The notes beneath the pieces are model-generated. The model worked only from the letters and a program-made list of their open reading frames with translations, was not told where the DNA came from and made no database searches. Positions 35,079-44,357 of a stretch of DNA of 64,000 bases are shown here, piece after piece. Source of the DNA: CAYYJS01 sp964472315 (GTDB lineage: Bacteria > Verrucomicrobiota > Kiritimatiellia > UBA8416). The position numbers were made by a program, and so were the translations under genes. Numbering within the stretch: the stretch's first letter is position 1; the number at the start of each line of letters is the position of its first letter. The stretch is taken from contig CAYYJS010000014.1 of assembly GCA_964472315.1 (NCBI GenBank), forward strand, positions 8,606 through 72,605, in the 5' to 3' direction.

Positions 35079-36091
35079 GGCAGGAACGCGGGTCGGCGCT
35101 GATCGTGGTGCTCTGGACGGTGGCGCTGCTGTCGATCCTGGTGGCCTCGCTGGCGTTCGAGGCCCATATCGAGGCGCGCATCACCGCGTACTACCGCAAC
35201 CGCAGCCGCGCGGATTACCTGGCGCGTTCCGGCGTCGACATCGCGCAACTGCTGATGGACCGCGCCGGCAAAGTCAAGGGACGGACGGAGAAGTCGGAGG
35301 CGGACAAGGCCGACCGCTGGTTCGACGTCGCGAAGCAACTGTCGGACGGGCAGGCTGTGACGGTGAACGAGACGCTTGGCGATGCCACGCTGACCGTCGA
35401 GATCGTTCCCGAGCCGGCGCGCCGCAACGTCAACCAGCTCAACGAAGAAGACTGGGAGCGGGTGCTGGAGGTTGCCGGCGTGCCGGAGGAGCTGTGGAGC
35501 GAACTGATCGACTCCTTCTTCGACTGGACCGACAAGGACGAGGCGCCCCGCGCGGCCGGCGGCGAAACGGACGACTACTACGCCACGCGGGACCAGCCCT
35601 ACCGGGCCCGCAACGGTCCGCTCGATACCGTCGGCGAACTTCTTCTTGTAAAGGGTTTCACGCAGACCATACTATCCGGGGGTACGATGGAGAGCGGGCT
35701 TCGCGAGGAAGACGCGATCGCCGTTTCCGGGATTGCCGACATGTTGACGACATACGGCGACGGGCAGGTGAACGTGAACGCAGCCTCGCGACGGGTCTTG
35801 ATGACCTTGCCTGACGTGGACGACACAGTGGCGGACCTGGTGATGGAGGAACGGCGGGCCTATACGGATGAGACGGGAAGCGAACGCGACACCTCGTTCG
35901 AGTCGGTCGACGATTTCATGTCGCGCATCCCCGAGTTGAATCCCGCGATCCGGAAGCAGGTGACGACCCGATCCGCCATTTTTCGGGTCACGTCGACGGC
36001 GGATGTCAACGGCGTGATTCGCCGGTCCTGGGGCATCGTGCAGGATGGCGGGGCGGCCCCGCGGATCCTGCGTTGGCGCGAGAACGAGTAG
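35066..36091 (+). CDS. gspK: Minor pseudopilin GspK
   Basis: 341 residues. The N terminus RGSALIVVLWTVALLSILVA is the GspK type, which lacks the +5 Glu. The large alpha domain includes NVNQLNEEDW, LIDSFFDWTDKDE, NGPLDTVGELLLVKG and VNVNAASRRVLMTLP, a helix-hairpin-helix-like T2SSK motif. It caps the pseudopilus tip. The start overlaps gspJ by 13 bases. Confidence 0.95.
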   Translation: MGQVRQERGSALIVVLWTVALLSILVASLAFEAHIEARITAYYRNRSRADYLARSGVDIAQLLMDRAGKVKGRTEKSEADKADRWFDVAKQLSDGQAVTVNETLGDATLTVEIVPEPARRNVNQLNEEDWERVLEVAGVPEELWSELIDSFFDWTDKDEAPRAAGGETDDYYATRDQPYRARNGPLDTVGELLLVKGFTQTILSGGTMESGLREEDAIAVSGIADMLTTYGDGQVNVNAASRRVLMTLPDVDDTVADLVMEERRAYTDETGSERDTSFESVDDFMSRIPELNPAIRKQVTTRSAIFRVTSTADVNGVIRRSWGIVQDGGAAPRILRWRENE

Positions 36092-36097
36092 AGCGGC

Positions 36098-37468
36098 ATG
36101 GCAAAGACAGCGATAACGGGTATATCCGTCGATAACGGCGCGATGCGGTGGGCGACGTTCCGCCACGGCAAGGCCGGGCTCGAACACGAAGCCGACGGCA
36201 CGATCGAGCCGGCGCCGCGCGAGGGCCAGGCGGGCGACGTGGGCGATGCGGCCGCATCCGCCGGCGCCATCGCCGCGCTCAAGCCGGAGTTGGTCCTGGG
36301 GGTGCCCTTCCGGGACGTGCTGTTGCGTGTCGTGCGGCTGCCGACCGACGACCCGGGCGAAGTGCGCGGCATGGTGGAACTGCAGGTGGACAAGCTTTCG
36401 CCGTTCCCGGCCGAACAGACGGTGGCCTCGCACGAGGTGGTTCGCCGGGACTCCTCCGGCGCCAGTGTCCTGATAGCCGTCGCGCGGCTCGACGTGTTGA
36501 ACGCGTTGCGGACGGCGCTGGGGGAGCGGGCGCCGGGGCGCGTCGATGCGGCCACGCTGGGTCTCTGGAACGGGCTTATGCAGTCCGGAGCGCTGGCCCC
36601 GCGGGGCCGCGAGTTATTGCTGGCGGCCGACACGGCGGGCGTGCAGATGATCGTGCATGAAGCCGGCATGCCGTTGGCGTTCACCTATGCGGCGGGACCG
36701 TTCGATCTCGCGAGCAAGGATGACCTCACGGATATCGCCGGCGAGGCTGTGCGCCTGCTGCTGTCGCTGGAGGCCGAACAGGGGCGCGCGTCCGACGTAT
36801 CGGCGTGCGCGTGGGCCGATCCCGGCGTCGTGCCGGCGCTGGCGGATGCGGTGGGGCGTGCGTGCGGCGTGCCGTGTCGCGGCCTCGACCGCGCGGGGTT
36901 GCCGTCGCCGGCCGAAGGCCTTGTCCGGCGCGGCGGGCGTGGGGCCGCGGCGATCGACTTGACCCCCGCGGCCTGGACGCGGGTCGAAGTCTCGGCGCTG
37001 TTCCGGCGGCGCATGTGGATGGTCGTGGGCGTCGTGCTGGCGACCTGGGGGCTGCTGGTCGGCACCGGGTTCGGCCTCCTGGCGTTTCAGCGTCACCGGA
37101 TGACCCAACTGGACGCCGAGGAGGCGGTCTGGCGGGAGCGGGCGAACGAGGTGCGCACCATGCGCCGCCGGGTGACCATGATCCAACGCTACATGGACCG
37201 TCGCGACTCCGCGCTGGAGTGTCTGCGGGAAATCGGCGTCATGCAGCCGCAAGGCATCGATCTCGATACGTTCACTTATCGCAAGGACGAGAGCGTCGAC
37301 ATCTCGGGGGTCGCCGATACGAGCCAGCTCGTTCTGCAGTTCAACGAGAGCCTCGGTCGTTCGCCGATCTTCAAGCAAGTCGTATCCGGCCCCCGCAGTC
37401 TGACCAGGGACGGCAAATACCGGTTCGGTTTCGACCTCAAGTTCGCGTCGCCGGGAGGTGGCTCGTGA
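36098..37468 (+). CDS. gspL: GspL-like assembly protein (PilM-like actin fold plus PilN-like tail)
   Basis: 456 residues. About 1-290 is an actin-like cytoplasmic domain (ITGISVDNGAMRWATF, LVLGVPFRDVLLRVVRLP, MVELQVDKLSPFP). A TM helix follows (about 305-330, MVVGVVLATWGLLVGTGF), then a periplasmic coil and ferredoxin-like domain. This is GspL, equivalent to PilM and PilN joined. It recruits GspE at the inner membrane. Its stop overlaps the next start (GTGA). Confidence 0.85.
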   Translation: MAKTAITGISVDNGAMRWATFRHGKAGLEHEADGTIEPAPREGQAGDVGDAAASAGAIAALKPELVLGVPFRDVLLRVVRLPTDDPGEVRGMVELQVDKLSPFPAEQTVASHEVVRRDSSGASVLIAVARLDVLNALRTALGERAPGRVDAATLGLWNGLMQSGALAPRGRELLLAADTAGVQMIVHEAGMPLAFTYAAGPFDLASKDDLTDIAGEAVRLLLSLEAEQGRASDVSACAWADPGVVPALADAVGRACGVPCRGLDRAGLPSPAEGLVRRGGRGAAAIDLTPAAWTRVEVSALFRRRMWMVVGVVLATWGLLVGTGFGLLAFQRHRMTQLDAEEAVWRERANEVRTMRRRVTMIQRYMDRRDSALECLREIGVMQPQGIDLDTFTYRKDESVDISGVADTSQLVLQFNESLGRSPIFKQVVSGPRSLTRDGKYRFGFDLKFASPGGGS

Positions 37469-37986
37469 ACGTAAACCCGCGGGAGATCGTTCTGCTCGTG
37501 GCGACGGCATCCGTGGCGCTCTTCGGGGTGACCTCGCTGCTGGCGCGCGAGCGGCTGGCGGAGTGGCGCGAATTGAGCGCCGAGCAGCAGCGGGTGCGCG
37601 AGGCGATCGCCGAGAGCCGGGCGCTTGTCGGCGAGCGCGATGCGTGGCAGGCCAAACTGGACGCGGTGAAGGAGATGGTGCCAGGCTTCCCGCGGGACCG
37701 CGACATGACCGTGCATTGGATGGGCCTGATCGAGGCGGTGGCCGGTCGCCATGGGTTGCGGATTCAGAAGCACCAGGGAGGCGAAGAGCGCCGGATCGGG
37801 GATACGTACGAGTTGCCGATCGAGATTCGCGAATGCGAAGGCTCCCTCGAGGCCTTTGTCCGTTTCCTCTTTGATCTGCAGAGTCAGGGTGCTATGGTGG
37901 ATGTGCGTTATTTGCGGGTCAAACCGAAAGATAAGACGCTCCTGACGGGGCGGGTGAACCTGTTCTGTGCCTACACGCGGGAGTAG
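37465..37986 (+). CDS. gspM: GspM/PilO-like inner-membrane protein
   Basis: 173 residues with a GTG start overlapping the gspL stop, and GGGAGG upstream. One TM helix (about 8-25), a coiled coil (27-70) and a small ferredoxin-like domain ending VKPKDKTLLTGRVNLFCAY. Position and architecture match GspM or PilO, the partner of GspL. Sequence identity to named GspM is not obvious. Confidence 0.75.
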   Translation: MNVNPREIVLLVATASVALFGVTSLLARERLAEWRELSAEQQRVREAIAESRALVGERDAWQAKLDAVKEMVPGFPRDRDMTVHWMGLIEAVAGRHGLRIQKHQGGEERRIGDTYELPIEIRECEGSLEAFVRFLFDLQSQGAMVDVRYLRVKPKDKTLLTGRVNLFCAYTRE

Positions 37987-37996
37987 GGGTATCGGC

Positions 37997-40636
37997 ATGA
38001 AACGACAGTCGCGAGAGTGGGGCCGGCGCATGCGGTGCTGGATGGCTGTTCTGTCCGTCGCCGTGGCCGGTGTCGCCGTGCATGCGCAGGATGTTCTACG
38101 AGGCGCCGCCGGGTTCGATCCGCCGCCGCTTCCCCCGCCGCCGGGTGCCGGGCGTGCCCCGGCCGTTGCGACCGCCCCGCCCGCCCCCGCGGCCGCCCGC
38201 GGCGCGGAGATCGAGGGGGAGCCGCGCGCGGGACTCAAGTTCAATGGCGTCTCGCTCGAGATCATACTCGAGGATTACAGTGAAAAGACGGGGCGCACCC
38301 TCTTGAAGTCGCCGGGACTGCCGCAACCGACCATCAACCTGCGCAGTCAGGGCGATTTGACCATGCCCGAGTACCTGCAGGCCATCGAGACGGTTCTGAC
38401 GATGCATCAGATCGGGTTGGTGCCCGTAGGCGAGAAGTTCCTCAAAGTCGTGCCGATCAACACGGCGTTGCGTACCGGCGTCGAGATTCGCGAGGCGGCG
38501 ATCGCGACGCTCGCGAAGGCCACGAGCGGCGAACTGGTCAGCCAGATGATCGTCCTCAAGCACATCGACATCGTCGAGGCGACCAAGGCCATCGACCCGA
38601 TCCGGAGCGAATTCGCGCAGGTCAATCCGTTCGAACGGACGAACTCGATTCTCGTCACCGATACCGCGGATAACATCAACCGGATCCTGCAGATCCTGCG
38701 CTATATCGACCAACCCGCCGAGGCCCGCGAGGAGCCGAACGTCATCCAGATCCGTTTCGCCAAGGCCGCCGACATCAAGAAGCGCCTGGAAGAGATCATT
38801 GCCGACAGCCAGGCCGAGCAGAAGAAGCAATCGACCGTGCCGCGTCCGAAGTCTTCGGGCAGCCCCGGCGTCGACACGACCGCCGTGCGCGCGCCGACGG
38901 CGATCCCCGGCGTGATCCGTGCGCGCGTGCCGGCGCCGACGGAGATCGAGACGCCGTCGGTCTTCGATGACCTCGTTGCCGACGCCGAACGCGGGATCAT
39001 CCGCGGCGCGGTGAAGATCGTGGCGGACGAGCGCACGAATTTGCTGATCATCATCACGCGGCCCGAGAACATGAAGTTCTTCGAGAAGATCATCACCGTG
39101 CTCGATGTCGAGACCAGTCCCGATGTCGCCGTCGAAGTGCTCCGGTTGGAATTCGCCGATGCCGAGGAAGTGGCCAAGATGCTCAACGACCTGATCGGCG
39201 CCGCCTCGAAGGATGAGGATGCCAAGGCGGCCACGCCGGTCGCCGGGGGTGGAGAAGAGCCGCGCGGCGTGGCGTTGCGCGAGTACGCCGAGGCCGCGCG
39301 CCGGGTCTCCGCCGTGCCCGAGATCGGCAAGTCCAAGGTCGGCGAATTGTCCAAGGACAACATCAAGATTCTTTCCGACAAGCGTACGAATTCGCTGATC
39401 ATCATGGCCAGCGGGGGCGACATGCAGGCGATCAAGGATATCGTCAAGGACATGGACATGATGCTGTCGCAGGTGCTGATCGAAGCCGTCATCATTGACG
39501 TCACGCTCGACGACACGCTCGACACCGGGGTGAACTGGATCCAGAAGGCGTTGGTCGGCTACGACAAGGACAGCCAGGGACGCCGGTCGCCGGTCATGGC
39601 GTTTGCCGGCGGCGGCGGCGGATCCCTGACGCAGGGCGGTACGCCGGTGGATGCGATCGGGCTGAATAACCCCAAAGACCTTGCCACGTCGGGGTTGGGC
39701 TACTTTTTCACCATGTTCGACCTGAATATCAACGCGATCATCCGGGCCAGTTCGACGGATGTTCGCACGCGCGTGGTTTCGACGCCGGTGCTGTTGACGA
39801 CCGACAATACCGAGGCGAAGCTGACATCCACCGAGAAGATCTATGTCTTCGAGGGCACCACGTTCTATGACAACTCGTCGAGTTCGTCCGCCCGTTACCG
39901 GCAGGAAGACATCGGGCTCGAACTGACCGTCAAGCCGCACATCAACGAGAACCACGTCGTCATGATGGAGATCAAGCAGAAGATCAGCGAGCCGGGCGAT
40001 GCCACCGGCGCCAGCTCGGATTCGCTCGCGGGCACGCGCATCTCGATCGACCGGGCGGTCGAAGCCTCCATCGCCGTCAAGAGCGGGCAGACGATCGTCC
40101 TTGGCGGGCAGGTGCGTGATGAGACCGGTCGGCGGCGCACCAAGATTCCGCTGCTGGGCGACATACCCCTGCTTGGCCGGCTCTTCAACTCCGACAGCCG
40201 CAACAAAGGCCGCACGGAGACGATCGTGTTTATCACGCCGTATGTGCTCGATACGCCGGAAGAAGTGGAGCGGGAGACGCGGCGCCGCCGCGATTCGCTG
40301 AATATCCAGGGCATGTGGAAGCGCGGGTGGTCGGGCAGTTCGCTGGCCGAGGACAACCCCAAGGCAGCCGTGCGTGGCGGCCCTCGCACGCCCGGACGCG
40401 AGCCGATCACGTGGTCGACGTCCAGCGGCAAACCGTCGCGCGGCTTCAGCGGCGAGGAGCCGTCGATGAACCTTGGCGCGCCCGCGGCGGGGACCGCGCC
40501 GCGGCCGGCGTCGCCGGCGGCGGAAGAGGCCGATCCGGCCGGCGCCTCGGACACGGTCGACACGTTTATCAGGGAGCAGGAGTCCCGGTGGTCGGATGCC
40601 AAGCGTCGTGCCGGTGTCGAGGGCGAGTCGCCGTAA
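37997..40636 (+). CDS. gspD: Type II secretion secretin GspD
   Basis: Outer-membrane channel of 879 residues. Signal peptide 1-28 (cut after VHA). A Pro/Ala-rich segment (about 35-75) precedes the N0 domain (GLKFNGVSLEIILEDYSEKTG ending VPVGEKFLKVVPI), then N1-N3 repeats (ERTNSILVTDTADNI, DERTNLLIIITRPENM, DKRTNSLIIMASGGDM). The secretin core has VLIEAVIIDVTLDD, VVSTPVLLTTDNTEA and the final TEKIYVFEGTTF and GQTIVLGGQVRDETG. The C terminus (about 770-879) is a long disordered tail rich in Pro, Ser and Gly. No GspC gene is in the operon. Confidence 0.95.
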   Translation: MKRQSREWGRRMRCWMAVLSVAVAGVAVHAQDVLRGAAGFDPPPLPPPPGAGRAPAVATAPPAPAAARGAEIEGEPRAGLKFNGVSLEIILEDYSEKTGRTLLKSPGLPQPTINLRSQGDLTMPEYLQAIETVLTMHQIGLVPVGEKFLKVVPINTALRTGVEIREAAIATLAKATSGELVSQMIVLKHIDIVEATKAIDPIRSEFAQVNPFERTNSILVTDTADNINRILQILRYIDQPAEAREEPNVIQIRFAKAADIKKRLEEIIADSQAEQKKQSTVPRPKSSGSPGVDTTAVRAPTAIPGVIRARVPAPTEIETPSVFDDLVADAERGIIRGAVKIVADERTNLLIIITRPENMKFFEKIITVLDVETSPDVAVEVLRLEFADAEEVAKMLNDLIGAASKDEDAKAATPVAGGGEEPRGVALREYAEAARRVSAVPEIGKSKVGELSKDNIKILSDKRTNSLIIMASGGDMQAIKDIVKDMDMMLSQVLIEAVIIDVTLDDTLDTGVNWIQKALVGYDKDSQGRRSPVMAFAGGGGGSLTQGGTPVDAIGLNNPKDLATSGLGYFFTMFDLNINAIIRASSTDVRTRVVSTPVLLTTDNTEAKLTSTEKIYVFEGTTFYDNSSSSSARYRQEDIGLELTVKPHINENHVVMMEIKQKISEPGDATGASSDSLAGTRISIDRAVEASIAVKSGQTIVLGGQVRDETGRRRTKIPLLGDIPLLGRLFNSDSRNKGRTETIVFITPYVLDTPEEVERETRRRRDSLNIQGMWKRGWSGSSLAEDNPKAAVRGGPRTPGREPITWSTSSGKPSRGFSGEEPSMNLGAPAAGTAPRPASPAAEEADPAGASDTVDTFIREQESRWSDAKRRAGVEGESP

Positions 40637-40663
40637 CGTTGTTCCCCGCGGAGTGTAGTCGCC

Positions 40664-42952
40664 ATGTCGAAATCCCCATATTCGCGAGCCCTGTGCAGCC
40701 GATTGATCGAGCGCATCCGGTCCATCCCCCTCGCCGTCGTGTGGCGCGCGTCGCGCTATGACGCGGGCGATACGCTGGACCTGACGTTCCGTACGGCATG
40801 GCCCGAAACCGATGGGCACGGGCGGTTCACGATCGAGAAGTTCGTCGGCGGCGGATTCGCCGGGCAGGTCTACCGCTGTCGGCTCGAACACATATCGGTC
40901 GCCGCGGGGCAGCCGACGGACTACGGGTTCCTCGAGGGCGGTGTCTATGCCGTCAAGATCCTGATTCCTCCGTCGCGGTTCTCCGTCGCCTTCCGCAACT
41001 TCGTTTACTGGCTGGGCTTCCAGGGCTCGTTCACGGCGCAGACCAACGAAGCCGCGTGCCGTACCGGTCTGCTCTGGCCGAAGCTCCTGCGGGTCGGGGC
41101 GCGGCGCGTCTTCGGCCGCGCGGATGCCATCGCCGATACGTATGCCTCGTTTTACGACGCCGAGCTGCGCGCGTACGGTGAGATTCGCGAGTGGGTGGAG
41201 GGGCGGACCTGGCGGCTGGAGGCCGACGCGCGGCCGCGGCTGAGGCGTCGATGGCGGATGATCGATGCCGCCGCGACGGGCAGCCCCGAATATGTGGCCA
41301 AGCGGCAGTTCATGGTCCGGCTTGTCGCGATGCTGCACGAGATGGGCGCCAGCGAGCTGGCCCGGCAGTATGAGTGGTGGACCTGCAAGAGCCAGCCCAA
41401 CGCGTTGCGTCGCTTCAGCGCCGGGCCGCACCCGTCCGACGGGCTGACCGCCGTCGACTTCCGGGCCGGACTGGCCCTGCTGCCGTATTTGCCGATGAGC
41501 CCGGGCGATGTTCCGCTGATTTTCCGCGGACTCGCGCGCGGCTCGCTGGTGCAGTTCGACCGATGCGACTTCGGCCGTCTGCGGGCCTGGCTCGCCGAGG
41601 CGCGAGAACCGGAAGCGGATGCGATCGCGGCGGCCCTCGAATGCTATGACCGAGCCTATCGGGCGGCCATGCCCGATGTGACGCACCAGGGGTTGCGACT
41701 GCTTTCGGATGCGGGCCTGCGGGCCTGCGTTCGCCGCGGCCTGGCGGAGGGATACCACAGCGCGGGGCTTGTCGATGAAGCCTTTCGCGCGCGCCTCGGG
41801 ACCGACGGTCGCCTTTTTGCCGGATTCTATCTGCTGGGTGCGGTTCCGCTGGCCGGGCGGTTGCTCCGTCGGGTGTGGGGCGATGCCGCTTACCGTTGCC
41901 ACGTCCGCCGGTTGGCGACCTCTCTGGCGTACCTGCGGGATGCGGGCCGTGTGAACGCGGCGCGGTGCGCGTTGGATTGGCACCGGTCGGGGCGGGTCGG
42001 CGAACGGCACGCGCAACGGATCGCGGATCATGTGGCACTGTACTGGTTCGAGCGGCTGACGCTGGGACTGCTGCCGCGCGGTCTGCACCGGCTCGTTGCC
42101 GAACCCGTCGTCGTCTGGCGTCGGGTCGCCGACGGCTGCCGGTACTTGCGCCGGTTCCTGACCGATGGCGAGTTTCGGGCGGCCTGGCTGCGTGCCCAGA
42201 TCGAAGACGGGTATCGCGACGGCATGCTGACCGAGGCGGAGCGCGTCTCGATGCTGGGGCAGGTGGACGATCCGTTCATCGCGCAGTACCTGCGGAGCGT
42301 GGGTGCGCACCTGGCCACGTTGCCCGTCACACAGGTTGTCTCGGTCACGATTGGGACCATCGTGGCATGCCGCAGCTACCTTGCGGACGGCGACGGACCG
42401 GCCGCCGTGGCCAAATTCGGCGCGATTCTGGTCTTGTTCCAGGTGATCCCGATTTCGCCGGGGTCCCTGTGCCGCGGCCTGTACGTGGTCTACCGGATGA
42501 TTCGCGACCGGAACTTCCGCGACTACATGGTGGCGGCGCCGCTGTCCTTTCTGAAATACGTCGGCTACCTGGCCTTCCCGTTGCAGATGGCGACCGCGTA
42601 CCCCGAACTTTCGCAGTTCATGGCCGGACGCTGGGCGACGGGGGCCGTGCATGTGGTTCCGGTGTTCGGCGAGAAGGGCGCGCTGCTCGAACACGCGGTC
42701 TTCGATGTCTGCTTCAACTACACGCATGCGGCGGGACGGTGGGCGTCGCGGCACGTCAAGGGCATCCTCAATGCCTGGCTGGTGCTGGGGACGGTGTTTG
42801 CCTGCTATATGCTGTACGTGCGCGGAGTCGACTGGTCGCTGATGCAGGGCATCAAGACCGGCGTCAACATCATCCTGGGCTACATTGGCGTCTTCCTGCT
42901 GCCCCGCACCCTCTTCTATCCGCTGTTGAGGAAGTCCGACAAGCCCGTTTGA
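40664..42952 (+). CDS. Kinase-like N-lobe protein with multi-pass membrane C-terminus
   Basis: 762 residues, family not recognised. Residues 62-70 read GGGFAGQVY and Lys98 sits in YAVKIL, the Gly loop and VAIK lysine of a protein-kinase N-lobe. No HRD or DFG motif follows. A long helical middle (about 240-540) leads to a membrane region (about 545-750) with several hydrophobic helices, including VSVTIGTIVACRS, YVGYLAFPLQMA and IILGYIGVFLLPRTLFYPLL. It follows gspD by 27 bases, so it may be co-transcribed. It could be a pseudokinase or an unusual lipid/sugar kinase. The function is unknown. Confidence 0.75.
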   Translation: MSKSPYSRALCSRLIERIRSIPLAVVWRASRYDAGDTLDLTFRTAWPETDGHGRFTIEKFVGGGFAGQVYRCRLEHISVAAGQPTDYGFLEGGVYAVKILIPPSRFSVAFRNFVYWLGFQGSFTAQTNEAACRTGLLWPKLLRVGARRVFGRADAIADTYASFYDAELRAYGEIREWVEGRTWRLEADARPRLRRRWRMIDAAATGSPEYVAKRQFMVRLVAMLHEMGASELARQYEWWTCKSQPNALRRFSAGPHPSDGLTAVDFRAGLALLPYLPMSPGDVPLIFRGLARGSLVQFDRCDFGRLRAWLAEAREPEADAIAAALECYDRAYRAAMPDVTHQGLRLLSDAGLRACVRRGLAEGYHSAGLVDEAFRARLGTDGRLFAGFYLLGAVPLAGRLLRRVWGDAAYRCHVRRLATSLAYLRDAGRVNAARCALDWHRSGRVGERHAQRIADHVALYWFERLTLGLLPRGLHRLVAEPVVVWRRVADGCRYLRRFLTDGEFRAAWLRAQIEDGYRDGMLTEAERVSMLGQVDDPFIAQYLRSVGAHLATLPVTQVVSVTIGTIVACRSYLADGDGPAAVAKFGAILVLFQVIPISPGSLCRGLYVVYRMIRDRNFRDYMVAAPLSFLKYVGYLAFPLQMATAYPELSQFMAGRWATGAVHVVPVFGEKGALLEHAVFDVCFNYTHAAGRWASRHVKGILNAWLVLGTVFACYMLYVRGVDWSLMQGIKTGVNIILGYIGVFLLPRTLFYPLLRKSDKPV

Positions 42953-43016
42953 CCGGCGCGTCGAGGGTGTTCGTGATTGCGTGCGGTCCGGCGATCTGGT
43001 ACACGAACCACTGGCT

Positions 43017-44336
43017 ATGAAGACGCTGAAACAGCCCTCCCGCCGGATGTTGCCGGCCCTGCGTTGCGTGGCGGCGGTTATCCTGTCCGTCCCCCTGTCG
43101 CCCGTGTCCGCGCGGGCGGGGGATGAGTTGGTCGAGCCCCATGCCGTCGAGGACGTGGTCGCGCGCGACGCGGACGACGCCTACGCGCAGCTCGAGTTGC
43201 TGGCCGAGGTGCTGCTGACGGTGAAGCAGCACTACTGCGAGCCGCACACGTATGAGGAACTCGTCCACGGCGCCATTCAGGGCTTGCTGCAGTCGCTCGA
43301 CCCGCACAGCGCCTTCATGGAGCGCGAGGAATACCAGGGCATGCGGGACGACACGAGCGGAAGCTATGGCGGCATCGGCATCCACATCGCCGTGAAGGAC
43401 GGCATGCTGACGATCATCGCGCCGATCGAGGATACGCCCGGTTTCCGCGCCGGCCTCCAGTCGGGAGACCGCATCCTGGCGGTGGACGGCGAGCGGACGA
43501 TCGGATTGTCGTTGAAGGATGCCCTGAAGAAACTGCGCGGTCCGAAGGGGTCGCGCGTGGTGCTGACGGTGCTGAGCGAGGGCGGCAAGGATTCGCGGGA
43601 TGTGGAGGTCGTCCGCGACGAAATCGAGGTCTCCAGCGTCAAGGGCGCCCGTATCCTGCGGGACGGCATTGCCTACGTGCGCGTGACGCAGTTTGCCTAC
43701 CCGACGAGCGAGCTGCTTGTGGCGGAACTGCGGAAACTGGATGAAGCCGGCATGAATGCGCTGGTGCTGGACCTGCGCGGCAACCCGGGCGGCCTGCTCA
43801 ACGCCGCGGTGGAGGTGGCGCAGCTTTTCCTCGCGCGCGATGCGACGATCGTGACCACCCGCGGCCGCGAGGGCACGCCGGCTCAGGAGCGTGTGGCGCT
43901 TGGCCGCACGCGCTATCTGGACGTGCCGATGGCCGTGCTGATCAACGGCGGATCGGCCAGCGCATCCGAGATCGTTGCCGGCGCCCTGCAGGATCATCGC
44001 CGCGCCGTGCTGATCGGCGAGACATCGTTTGGCAAGGGCTCGGTGCAGAGCGTCATCCAGAACCGCAAGTCGGATGCCACCGCGATCCGGCTGACGACCG
44101 CGCACTACTATACGCCGGGCGGCCGGCTGATTCACGGCGTCGGTATCGAGCCCGATATTCCGGTCTATGTGACGGCTGACGACTGGCGGCGCGTGCAGAC
44201 CCGGCGCGCCCACATCGAAACCCCGGCCGTCTTTGGCGAGAGCGACAAGGCCGCGTTCGCGGACGCCGTGGACCATCAACTCCAGCGGGCCGTGGACCTG
44301 CTCCAGGCGATCAAGATCTTCCGTCTGTCGCGGTAG
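43017..44336 (+). CDS. S41-family C-terminal processing protease (CtpA type)
   Basis: 439 residues: signal peptide or anchor (about 1-35), a helical cap, a PDZ domain (SYGGIGIHIAVKDG, GLQSGDRILAVDG) and the S41 core with LDLRGNPGGLL, catalytic Ser in NGGSASASEI and Lys in GETSFGKGSVQ. It cleaves periplasmic proteins at their C termini. The chosen ATG 43017 gives a clean signal sequence. It is followed by tsaD after 21 bases. Confidence 0.93.
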   Translation: MKTLKQPSRRMLPALRCVAAVILSVPLSPVSARAGDELVEPHAVEDVVARDADDAYAQLELLAEVLLTVKQHYCEPHTYEELVHGAIQGLLQSLDPHSAFMEREEYQGMRDDTSGSYGGIGIHIAVKDGMLTIIAPIEDTPGFRAGLQSGDRILAVDGERTIGLSLKDALKKLRGPKGSRVVLTVLSEGGKDSRDVEVVRDEIEVSSVKGARILRDGIAYVRVTQFAYPTSELLVAELRKLDEAGMNALVLDLRGNPGGLLNAAVEVAQLFLARDATIVTTRGREGTPAQERVALGRTRYLDVPMAVLINGGSASASEIVAGALQDHRRAVLIGETSFGKGSVQSVIQNRKSDATAIRLTTAHYYTPGGRLIHGVGIEPDIPVYVTADDWRRVQTRRAHIETPAVFGESDKAAFADAVDHQLQRAVDLLQAIKIFRLSR

Positions 44337-44357
44337 CCTTGCCCGCATGGATTTGCC

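Noticed and set aside
38096..42754. A 1552-codon open frame on the minus strand, antisense to gspD and the kinase-like gene
   Set aside because: Its peptide is Arg/His/Gln-rich with no domain, and the plus strand encodes clear proteins. High GC leaves the antisense frame open.
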